NCBI GenBank assembly: GCA_027858455.1
Contig: JAQICQ010000107.1
Coordinates: 1-12,118 of the forward strand
Source of the DNA: Elusimicrobiota bacterium
GTDB taxonomy: Bacteria > CG03 > SLGR01 > JAGXOG01
DNA: 12,118 nucleotides
Direction of reading: 5' to 3'
Shown: piece by piece, positions 1-6,707 of the stretch
Layout: the number at the start of each line of letters is the position of its first letter
Numbering within the stretch: the stretch's first letter is position 1
The notes under the pieces: model-generated
Seen by the model: the letters and a program-made list of their open reading frames with translations, nothing else
The model's database searches: none
Told to the model about the DNA's origin: nothing
Position numbers and translations under genes: made by a program

Positions 1-165
1 CGGAAAAATTTAACCGCCGCAGCGGGTATATGCGCTTATTATACGGATAAATATTCAGTTAAAAAAATAAAATTTAACTCTACCGCAGGCGGTGGGAATG
101 CGCGGGGCGAAATTAAAGCGCTGCCTTTAAAACAGGACAAAATTGAGAGATACCGCATTGTTTAA
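1..165 (+). CDS. C-terminal fragment of an unidentified protein
   Basis: An open frame enters from the left edge in frame 1 and stops at TAA 163-165, giving the last 54 residues of a protein whose start lies outside the window. The fragment has an Ala-rich stretch with a Cys and a Tyr pair (AAAGICAYYTDKYS), then a lysine-rich strand and a Gly-rich turn (AGGGNARGE). It ends in a charged tail. It has no membrane segment. I do not recognise the family. It precedes the UbiB-like gene by 55 bases in the same direction, so the two could be co-transcribed. It is called coding because the frame is uninterrupted to the edge and the composition resembles the neighbours. Confidence 0.55.
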   Translation, partial: RKNLTAAAGICAYYTDKYSVKKIKFNSTAGGGNARGEIKALPLKQDKIERYRIV

Positions 166-220
166 ATATTTCGCAATCCTGCGAGTTTACAGAATGCCTG
201 TTATTTATTATCATTAAATT

Positions 221-1882
221 ATGGATATACAATTACTCAGACATTTTGGTTCGGGACAGATTAAACGTCTTAAAAATATAGCAACTGTGCTTGCCCGTTA
301 CGGTTTCAGGGAACTCTTTTCTCATATTCCCGTGCCCGGAAAATTCATCCTGCCTAAAGCTGCAAAAGATATCGCCGATAAGCCCCGTCCGGTAAGATTG
401 AGAATGGCTTTAGAAGAACTCGGTGCTGCTTTTATTAAAATGGGACAATTTGCTTCAGTCCGGCCGGATATGCTGCCCGGTGAATATATAGCGGAACTTT
501 CTAAACTTCAGGATGATGTGCCTCCTGCTCCTTTTGAAAAGATTGACAAGTATTTTAAAAAAGTATGGGGAAAAAACTGGCGCAATAATTTTATAACTTT
601 TATAGAAACCCCGGTGGCCGGCGCTTCTATATCCCAGGTATATAAAGGCCGGCTGACAAACGGAGATGTGGTAGCGGTAAAAGTTAGGCGGCCGGGTGTA
701 AAAAAAGAGATTACGGCGGATGTAGGGATCCTTAAATTTCTGGCTGAGTTTTTACAGAAACAATTTGAAATTACTGAATCTTTTCAACCGGTCAGGCTTG
801 TTGAAAGTTTTTCAGCAAATTTAAGAAGAGAAATTGACCTTAAAAGAGAAGCAGTAATCATAAACAAGTTTCGCGAAAATCACCGGGATTTTAAAGATAT
901 AGTCATACCAAAGGTCTACCGGGAACTTACCGCCGAAGGCATACTTGTAATGGAATTTATTAACGGCCGTCCGGTAGATAAAGCCGATATTAAAACTAAA
1001 GACCGGCGGAGACTGGCCAAACTCGGGATTAGGGTTATGACCCAACAGATCTTGGTAGATGGACTATTTCACGCCGACCCGCATCCGGGAAATATATTAT
1101 ATACCGAGGACGGGAAACTTTCGTATCTTGATTTCGGACTGATAGGGCGGTTGAGCACAACTATGAAAAACCATCTTACTGATATATTCATGGCGGTATC
1201 TTCCGGAGAATCGGAATGGATTCTTCAGGAGGTGCTTACTATTGCCGGTTCAAAAGATGAAATTGACCGGAATGCGCTGCTCATTGAAATTATGGAGATA
1301 AAAGATAAATATATGGGGATTTCCCTCAAAGACATCTCTATAGGTAAAGCGTTTATGGAGCTCTTTAATATTATCAGGACACACAATATCTTAATTCAGC
1401 CGGCTTACTCGTTTGTAGGAAAAGCAGTTTTAACTTCCGAGAATACAGCGCGGCTGCTTGATGAAGATATCGATATAATGGAGGTTATGGAACCGCAGCT
1501 TAAAAAGATAGCCATAAAAAGGTATAGTCCAAAAAATCTCTGGATAAGTTTCAGAATGCTCTTAAAAGACAGCTCACGGTTTCTTAAGGATTTTCCCACT
1601 CAGATCAGGGAAGTATTGAATAAATTAAAAGCCGGCCAGCTTGAAATAGAGTTCAGGCATGTAGGGCTGGAAAACCTTATTCATACGCTTGATAAACTTT
1701 CAAACAGGATAGCTTTCAGCCTCATAATAGCCGCTTTAATAATAGGTTCGTCTCTTATAATCCAGCTTCAGTCCGGGCCTATGTTTTTTGGTATATCGGC
1801 TTTCGGACTTTCGGGGTATCTCTTTGCAAGTATTTTGGGGGTCTGGCTTTTATGGTCGATTATACGTTCCGGGCGACTTTGA
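221..1882 (+). CDS. AarF/ABC1/UbiB-family atypical protein kinase-like membrane protein
   Basis: This is a full-length 553-residue member of the ABC1/AarF/UbiB family, atypical kinase-fold proteins needed for quinone or lipid-related processes; the exact substrate is unsettled. Visible family marks, in order: the KxGQ motif (KMGQ, 73-76) on the N-terminal extension; the Ala/Ser loop that replaces the usual P-loop (AGASISQVYKG, 133-143); the lysine strand VAVKV (151-155); the family EID segment near 204-206; the catalytic stretch HADPHPGN (284-291); and the metal-binding DFG (304-306). Two hydrophobic helices lie at about 497-515 and 521-548, and the protein ends RSGRL, as I recall for many homologues. 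ATG 221 is the first start after an in-frame TAA at 215-217. No clear Shine-Dalgarno precedes it. No ubiquinone or menaquinone genes are nearby, so I give no ubiB symbol. Confidence 0.93.
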   Translation: MDIQLLRHFGSGQIKRLKNIATVLARYGFRELFSHIPVPGKFILPKAAKDIADKPRPVRLRMALEELGAAFIKMGQFASVRPDMLPGEYIAELSKLQDDVPPAPFEKIDKYFKKVWGKNWRNNFITFIETPVAGASISQVYKGRLTNGDVVAVKVRRPGVKKEITADVGILKFLAEFLQKQFEITESFQPVRLVESFSANLRREIDLKREAVIINKFRENHRDFKDIVIPKVYRELTAEGILVMEFINGRPVDKADIKTKDRRRLAKLGIRVMTQQILVDGLFHADPHPGNILYTEDGKLSYLDFGLIGRLSTTMKNHLTDIFMAVSSGESEWILQEVLTIAGSKDEIDRNALLIEIMEIKDKYMGISLKDISIGKAFMELFNIIRTHNILIQPAYSFVGKAVLTSENTARLLDEDIDIMEVMEPQLKKIAIKRYSPKNLWISFRMLLKDSSRFLKDFPTQIREVLNKLKAGQLEIEFRHVGLENLIHTLDKLSNRIAFSLIIAALIIGSSLIIQLQSGPMFFGISAFGLSGYLFASILGVWLLWSIIRSGRL

Positions 1883-1936
1883 ATTGGAAAAGACTGGATA
1901 TTTGAAAATAAAAATAAATATGTTAAAATCAATAAA

Positions 1937-2599
1937 ATGAAAGACGATATTTTTAAAAAAATACTTGATAATACAGTCATGCTGAAAATGCCCGAGCAGA
2001 GTATATCCACTTTCGGAACAACTAATATCAATTATCACTTACTGAGCAAGTTAAAGGACACTACAAAGATTAGGGACGGCAGGGTCATTTCTTTTAAACC
2101 GGAGATAATCATAGCTCAGAATATTGAAGAGTTATTTGACGGGTTCGGCGAAGCTTCCGATATTTATGCCCGCGAGTTATATGAAATGACGGGGAGTAAC
2201 CCTAAAATACTAAATTATAAATTTAAAAATAAACCCGGTTCTGTCGAAGAGTCATCGCGGCCGTTTATAGATGTATTTAAGACACTGGAAGATAAAATAG
2301 AAAAAACCGGTGATGCTCTTACGGCTATAATAAAAACTCCGAACGAGAAATGGGAGATACCGGTAATGAAATTTATTCTTGATATGACTGTTAAGTCCGC
2401 GCAAAATAATATCAGGGAAATGGAAGAGCACGGCATGTTTCCCGATAACGAGGGGATTCCCGAGAATGTAAGAAACAGGATAGAGTATCTTTTCCAGGCC
2501 GCCGCCAAAGACAGCTCTCGGATTAAAGATCTGGGTAAATTGTTAAATGAATACGGGCTTTTTGAACAGTATGAAAACCGGTTCTTTAAATTATTTTAA
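1937..2599 (+). CDS. Uncharacterised 220-residue soluble protein
   Basis: I do not recognise this protein. It has no signal peptide or membrane helix. The N-terminal part (about 15-70) carries a mixed segment with PEQSISTFGTTNINYHLLSKL, then a basic strand-like stretch. The rest (about 70-220) is mostly charged and helical, with acidic and lysine-rich runs and an aromatic tail (RFFKLF). It follows the UbiB-like gene after 54 bases and precedes the MoxR operon by 37. ATG 1937 is the first ATG in the frame after the preceding stop. No Shine-Dalgarno is visible upstream; the sequence there is A-rich. Codon use resembles the neighbours, so it is probably a real native gene. It could be transcribed with either flanking unit. 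Confidence 0.8.
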   Translation: MKDDIFKKILDNTVMLKMPEQSISTFGTTNINYHLLSKLKDTTKIRDGRVISFKPEIIIAQNIEELFDGFGEASDIYARELYEMTGSNPKILNYKFKNKPGSVEESSRPFIDVFKTLEDKIEKTGDALTAIIKTPNEKWEIPVMKFILDMTVKSAQNNIREMEEHGMFPDNEGIPENVRNRIEYLFQAAAKDSSRIKDLGKLLNEYGLFEQYENRFFKLF

Positions 2600-2636
2600 T
2601 TTTCTATTCTTTTAACACTATTAGGAGAAATTTAAT
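2600..2636 (+). promoter_or_regulatory. Leader with strong Shine-Dalgarno for the MoxR operon
   Basis: This short AT-rich gap contains AGGAGA at 2623-2628. AGGAG ends nine bases before ATG 2637, which is the clearest ribosome binding site in the window. It supports ATG 2637 over the second ATG at 2643. No convincing promoter or hairpin terminator is visible, so whether the operon starts here or is read through from upstream cannot be told. Confidence 0.7.
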
Positions 2637-3620
2637 ATGACAATGGAAAAAGAGAAAAAACTTATTAAAAAACTGGCTGAAGGAAGAAAATCCATACTTG
2701 ACCAGCTTCAGAAAGTCATTGTGGGCCAGCAGGATATAGTTGATTTAATACTTATCGGAATGTTTGCCGGAGGACATTGCCTTATAATAGGTGTGCCGGG
2801 GCTGGCAAAAACAAAGATAGTCAGGTCAATAGCCGAGATACTGGATTTGAATTTCAGCAGGATACAGTTTACCCCCGACCTTATGCCGTCAGATATCACA
2901 GGCACCGATGTTATAGAACAGGACCGGGCTACAGGACGGCGTGAGTTTAGATTTATTAAAGGCCCTCTGTTTTCAAATATAGTGTTAGCTGACGAGATAA
3001 ACAGAACCCCGCCAAAAACGCAGGCGGCGCTTCTTCAGGCAATGCAGGAATATTCAGTGACTGCCGGAGCCGAAACCTTTAAGCTCCAAAAACCTTTTTT
3101 TGTCCTTGCCACCCAGAACCCCATAGAACAGGAAGGGACATATCCGCTGCCCGAAGCGCAGCTTGACAGATTCTTTTTTAATATACAGATTGATTATCCG
3201 ACCCGGCAGGAAGAAAAAGAAATAGTGAAACTAACTACCTACGGCACCGAGACAGAAGTTAAAAAAGTTTTAAGCGCAGCTGAGATAATCCAACTTCAAA
3301 AAATAGTAAGGGATATTCCTGTTGCTGACGAAGTTATAGACTATGCCGTAAATTTGGTGTCCGCAACCAGGCCGGGCAGCGACAATGAATTCATAGATTC
3401 GTATGTCTCCTGGGGAGCCGGACCCAGGGCATCTCAGTATCTCGTACTGGGCGCAAAAGCAAGAGCAATTTTAAGAGGGAATTACAATGTTTCCAGAGAG
3501 GATGTCCGTGAGCTCGCCCATCCGGTGCTCAGGCATAGAATAATTCCGAATTTTAACGCCGAATCCGAAGGGATTAACTCTGATGGTATTATAAACCGCT
3601 TGTTAGAAAGTGTCGATTAA
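2637..3620 (+). CDS. MoxR-family AAA+ ATPase
   Basis: This 327-residue protein has the normal length of a MoxR ATPase, a ring-forming cytosolic AAA+ chaperone that works with VWA-domain partners to mature or activate other complexes. Walker A is GVPGLAKT (52-59) with K58. Walker B is IVLADEINR (115-123) with D119 and E120. Sensor 1 is LATQNP (158-163), followed by EQEGTYPLPEAQLDRF with the likely arginine finger near R178. The sensor 2 motif GAGPRASQ (260-267) carries R264. All catalytic elements are intact. It opens a series of overlapping genes; its stop overlaps the GTG start of the DUF58 gene by 11 bases, the classic MoxR-DUF58 pairing. It contains none of the tandem repeats found in its neighbours. 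Confidence 0.96.
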   Translation: MTMEKEKKLIKKLAEGRKSILDQLQKVIVGQQDIVDLILIGMFAGGHCLIIGVPGLAKTKIVRSIAEILDLNFSRIQFTPDLMPSDITGTDVIEQDRATGRREFRFIKGPLFSNIVLADEINRTPPKTQAALLQAMQEYSVTAGAETFKLQKPFFVLATQNPIEQEGTYPLPEAQLDRFFFNIQIDYPTRQEEKEIVKLTTYGTETEVKKVLSAAEIIQLQKIVRDIPVADEVIDYAVNLVSATRPGSDNEFIDSYVSWGAGPRASQYLVLGAKARAILRGNYNVSREDVRELAHPVLRHRIIPNFNAESEGINSDGIINRLLESVD

Positions 3621-4539
3621 TTTAGGCCCTGCGCTATTAAAGAAACTTGCCACAATGACTCTCCGGGCGCGTTATGCCGCCGAGGGCAGTATAGCAGGGT
3701 TACATCAAAGTCCCCTGAAAGGTTCAAGCCTGGAATTTTCACAACACAGGCCCTATTCATACGGCGACGAACTAAAACATCTTGATTGGAAGGTCTACGG
3801 CAGAACAAATAAATTCTATGTAAAACAGTTCAGGGAAGAGACCAATATAAGAGGGTATTGCCTTATAGACCGGTCAAATTCTATGGGATACAGTTCCGGT
3901 GCCGGCCGGTCCGGTCAGTCCGGCCTGTCCGACCTGTCCGATAAAGTATCTAAACTTGAATATGCTTCTTATCTAAGCGCTGCTATATCATATCTTATGA
4001 TAAAACAGGGAGATTCAGTGGGAATGTTAACTTTCGGGGGCGATATAGACGACTATATACCGCCGAGAAATTTTAAAGCTCACCTGCAGTTTATACTTCA
4101 GAAACTCGACAATCTTAAACCTGCGGGTAAAACAGATTTCAAAAAAGTATTTAAATCCGCCGGTAAACAAATTAAAAAAAGGGGGTTATTTATAATATTT
4201 TCCGATCTGCTTGAAGAACCTCAAACTGTAATTAAAGCTCTGAAATATTTTCCGTATATGAAAAATGATGTTATTGTCTTTCATATACTTGACAAAGAGG
4301 AAATTGAGCTTTCTTCCGGAGGAACGATTGAATATAAAGATATGGAGACCGGCCGAAAAATTTTAACCCGTCCGGATATTATCCGACCTGACTACCGACG
4401 CAGATTTAAAGATTATCTTGAAGAGCTGGAAACCGGACTGAGGGCCCATACTATAGACTATCACCTGGTAACTACCGATACCGCTCTTGATAATGCTATA
4501 TCCGGGTTTATGGCGAAAAGGAAGAAACTGATATCATGA
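3610..4539 (+). CDS. DUF58 domain protein (VWA-like MoxR partner)
   Basis: This 309-residue protein matches the DUF58 family, VWA-like proteins almost always encoded next to MoxR. The hallmark block PLKGSSLEFSQHRPYSYGD followed by LDWKVYGRT lies at 35-66. The following VFR-type strand leads into a metal-site motif DRSNS (87-91). KTDF (T near 178) and FSDL (D near 197) supply plausible remaining metal ligands. There is no signal peptide or membrane helix, so it is probably cytosolic. The start is GTG 3610, inside the end of moxR. The alternative ATG at 3655 would remove the family's N-terminal helix (PALLKKLATM), so GTG is preferred although its ribosome binding site is weak. A 9-bp tandem repeat encodes residues 99-110, just after the metal site. 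The stop overlaps the next start as ATGA. Confidence 0.93.
   Translation: MSINLGPALLKKLATMTLRARYAAEGSIAGLHQSPLKGSSLEFSQHRPYSYGDELKHLDWKVYGRTNKFYVKQFREETNIRGYCLIDRSNSMGYSSGAGRSGQSGLSDLSDKVSKLEYASYLSAAISYLMIKQGDSVGMLTFGGDIDDYIPPRNFKAHLQFILQKLDNLKPAGKTDFKKVFKSAGKQIKKRGLFIIFSDLLEEPQTVIKALKYFPYMKNDVIVFHILDKEEIELSSGGTIEYKDMETGRKILTRPDIIRPDYRRRFKDYLEELETGLRAHTIDYHLVTTDTALDNAISGFMAKRKKLIS
3904..3939 (+). repeat. In-frame tandem repeat, 4 x 9 bp, in the DUF58 gene
   Basis: Four degenerate 9-bp units, ggccggtcc, ggtcagtcc, ggcctgtcc and gacctgtcc, encode GRS-GQS-GLS-DLS. The array is GC-richer than its surroundings and lies in a loop eight residues after the DxSxS metal motif. Confidence 0.85.
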
Positions 4540-6707
4540 CTTTTTTAAATCCCATTTTTTTGTTTTTTCTTCCCCTCGGCGCAATACCTGTTCTGCTTCA
4601 CTTGCTCAACAAAGATAAAATCAAAAAAAAAGAATTCTCTACTTTACGGTTTCTCACCCCGGCTACAAGAAAGACCCTTAAAAGATTTAAATTTCTTGAA
4701 ATACTTCTGCTGGTTGTAAGAATTTTTATTATATTGCTTATCACTCTGGGGTTTTCACGGCCTGTCTGGAAAGGGCATATAAAAGATCAAAAAAAAACAG
4801 TAAGCCGTATAATTCTTATAGATAATTCCTACACCATGGGTTATAAAAAAGGAGAGGGCGACATATTTGAAAGCACCAAAGAACTTGCAATTAAAACAGT
4901 AAATAATACTAAAGGCGCGGTTGCTGTGGGAACAATAAATAAAGGACTTAAAAAACTTACTCTTTTTACCGCTGATAAATCTGAAATTATACAAGCAATT
5001 AATTCCATAGAACTTTCAGAAGAGGTAGCTGATATACCCGTGGCCTTAAAAGAACTGGGTTCCCGTCTCAGGTTGCTTAATTACGGGGGACATTACAAGG
5101 TTTTGCTCTTTTCGGATTTTAAAAAGTCAAATTCAGAGAAGAGAGTTTTATTCGAAAGAGCTGAAAGAGCCGAAAGAGCCGAAAATTTCTCCCGAAAATC
5201 CGAAAGGTCAGGAATGCCCGTCTCTCCGCCACCCGCCGTTTTTCTTATCGATACAAACGACGGTGTTTACAATAAAGCGGTTGCCGGTGTGGACCAAAAA
5301 TCATATTTTACCGGTGCGGAATCGGTTATCCGGGCAGATATATATTCTTACTCGCCTTCTTACTCACCGAGTCCGGCCGGAGTAAGCCTTATAATAGACG
5401 GCGTAAAAAGAAACACCCGGCAGATAACCCTGGACGGGCGAGGTCCGGTAACTTTTAAATATCAATTTAACCGCCCCGGAACTTACAGGGGAGAGATTAA
5501 ACTAAACGCTCCCATAAAGTCTGACCGTATAAGTCTGGATAACAGCTATTATTTTAATGCGGAAGTATATCCCCGGTTAAATGTACTGCTTGCCGACGGT
5601 GAGCCGGGATATACATTAACCGGCGGCGAAAGTTATTTTATATCTAAAGTGCTGGGGTCGGGGAATCTTCAGATACCCCTTAAGTTCAGAGTAATAGATT
5701 CAAGTCAGCTTAGTTTAGTTTCTCTCAAAGAGTATGACCTTGTTTTTTTAGTTAATGTCGCGGGAAAAGATATTGACAATAAATCATTGTTGTCCTATTC
5801 GGCCGCCGGAGGCGGTGTGGGGATATTTAGCGGAGACAATATAAATGCAGGGGATTATAACCGGCTTTTGAAAGCACTTATAGGTATAGAAATTTCACAC
5901 GACGGAGTGGTTGAATTTAACGATGCCGCAAATATAAAAGCAGGCAATGAATTTAAAGACGTCTTTTTCAAAAGGGACAGGTCCAAAAGGAAGAGTGTGA
6001 ATGTTAAAAAATATATAAAGGTTGAGGATGAATATTCCGGCAGCGCTTCTCTTTTTTTCGGAGATATTCCTGTTTTATGGCTGAGTTCAGGGAACGGATA
6101 TCGCGGCCGTGGTGCTTTTTTTAGCTTAACTGCCAGCCGTGAGTGGTCGGATTTTCCGTTAAAAGGCGACTATCCTGTTTTTATAGATACTCTTATCAGG
6201 TATCTGTATTTGCCCGGTAATTTGTCCGGGAATTTGTCCGGTAAAGAAAGCAAAGAAAACAGGGGTTATAGAATCGGAGATACTCTTCCGGTTGTTGATG
6301 ACCCGGGGAAGTTAACCGTAAACGGGGATAACCTTTCAGAAAAATTGTTAAACAAATACCCGGTTGCAGTCTCTGCCGGGAATTACAGTTTTTATGATAA
6401 TATTTTGTCGGAAAAATCTTTGTCGGAAAACAATTTTTCGAGTGAAAAAAAGATAATCCCGGTGAATTTAAATACTGATTCAGGAGATTACAGGCTGGAA
6501 GAGATAGGAGTAAACGGTCTTAAAAAACTTTTCAGGGGATATAATTATGTTTATCTCCCGTATTCAAAAGATCTCTACGGGGATATCATAAGAACAACAT
6601 CAGGCAGACAGAAAAGCGTTTCCTTTTTTGCGGCGGCCTTTATTCTTCTTCTTTTTGAAGAGATAATAAGGAAAAAGTTTCTTCCGAAAAAGCAGACAAA
6701 TGCGTAA
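4536..6707 (+). CDS. BatA-like membrane protein with VWA-like and GATase1-like regions
   Basis: This 723-residue protein begins with the BatA/aerotolerance N-terminal module: LNPIFLFFLPLGAIPVLLHLL is a first membrane helix (4-24), then a basic loop with FSTLRFL, then a second helix at about 54-73. A VWA-like domain follows, with IDNSYTM (95-101) and VLLFSDFKKS (189-198). The metal site looks degenerate: DxSxT instead of DxSxS, and SEEVADIP where the threonine is expected. A class I amidotransferase-like region (about 347-460, LNVLLADGEPGY to the Gly-rich SAAGGGVGIFSGD) has no evident catalytic Cys. One more membrane helix lies near 695-711. AAGGA at 4518-4522 precedes the start by 13 bases, and the start overlaps the DUF58 stop by four bases. 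Four tandem repeats are embedded in loops. Known relatives sit in MoxR/Bat operons; the exact role is unknown. Confidence 0.87.
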   Translation: MTFLNPIFLFFLPLGAIPVLLHLLNKDKIKKKEFSTLRFLTPATRKTLKRFKFLEILLLVVRIFIILLITLGFSRPVWKGHIKDQKKTVSRIILIDNSYTMGYKKGEGDIFESTKELAIKTVNNTKGAVAVGTINKGLKKLTLFTADKSEIIQAINSIELSEEVADIPVALKELGSRLRLLNYGGHYKVLLFSDFKKSNSEKRVLFERAERAERAENFSRKSERSGMPVSPPPAVFLIDTNDGVYNKAVAGVDQKSYFTGAESVIRADIYSYSPSYSPSPAGVSLIIDGVKRNTRQITLDGRGPVTFKYQFNRPGTYRGEIKLNAPIKSDRISLDNSYYFNAEVYPRLNVLLADGEPGYTLTGGESYFISKVLGSGNLQIPLKFRVIDSSQLSLVSLKEYDLVFLVNVAGKDIDNKSLLSYSAAGGGVGIFSGDNINAGDYNRLLKALIGIEISHDGVVEFNDAANIKAGNEFKDVFFKRDRSKRKSVNVKKYIKVEDEYSGSASLFFGDIPVLWLSSGNGYRGRGAFFSLTASREWSDFPLKGDYPVFIDTLIRYLYLPGNLSGNLSGKESKENRGYRIGDTLPVVDDPGKLTVNGDNLSEKLLNKYPVAVSAGNYSFYDNILSEKSLSENNFSSEKKIIPVNLNTDSGDYRLEEIGVNGLKKLFRGYNYVYLPYSKDLYGDIIRTTSGRQKSVSFFAAAFILLLFEEIIRKKFLPKKQTNA
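5154..5180 (+). repeat. In-frame tandem repeat, 3 x 9 bp, in the BatA-like gene
   Basis: gaaagagct, gaaagagcc, gaaagagcc: three almost identical units encode ERA-ERA-ERA (residues 207-215). They are followed by a partial unit and the related tail ENFSRKSERSG. The array lies right after the last VWA strand, in a linker. Confidence 0.92.
5349..5372 (+). repeat. In-frame tandem repeat, 2 x 12 bp, in the BatA-like gene
   Basis: tactcgccttct and tactcaccgagt encode YSPS-YSPS (residues 272-279). Base identity between the units is modest, so this is an older or partly chance repeat. Confidence 0.55.
6210..6245 (+). repeat. In-frame tandem repeat, 3 x 12 bp, in the BatA-like gene
   Basis: Units encode LPGN-LSGN-LSGK (residues 559-570); the repeated core is aatttgtccggg/t. 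The array is followed by a charged KESKEN stretch and lies in a loop after the DTLIRYLYLP helix. Confidence 0.85.
6405..6449 (+). repeat. In-frame tandem repeat, 2-3 x 15 bp, in the BatA-like gene
   Basis: tttgtcggaaaaatc recurs as tttgtcggaaaacaa and, more loosely, tttttcgagtgaaaa. The protein reads LSEKS-LSENN-FSSEK from residue 624. The first two units share at least 12 of 15 bases. Confidence 0.8.

Noticed and set aside
1902..1936. Promoter TTGAAA, 16 bases, TAAAAT in front of the 220-residue gene
   Set aside because: The region is so A/T-rich that such matches are expected by chance, and the start would have to be leaderless. There is no further support.
2562..2590. Promoter-like TTGAAC, 17 bases, TTTAAA before the MoxR operon
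   Set aside because: Only four of six matches in each box, and it lies inside the coding end of the preceding gene.
221..2599. UbiB-like gene and the next gene as one ORF split by TGA 1880-1882, hinting at a recoded TGA
   Set aside because: The frame is indeed shared and open between them, but the kinase-like protein ends right after its second membrane helix (RSGRL), as its family does. TGA is also the stop at 4537 and 9690, where well-recognised genes begin.
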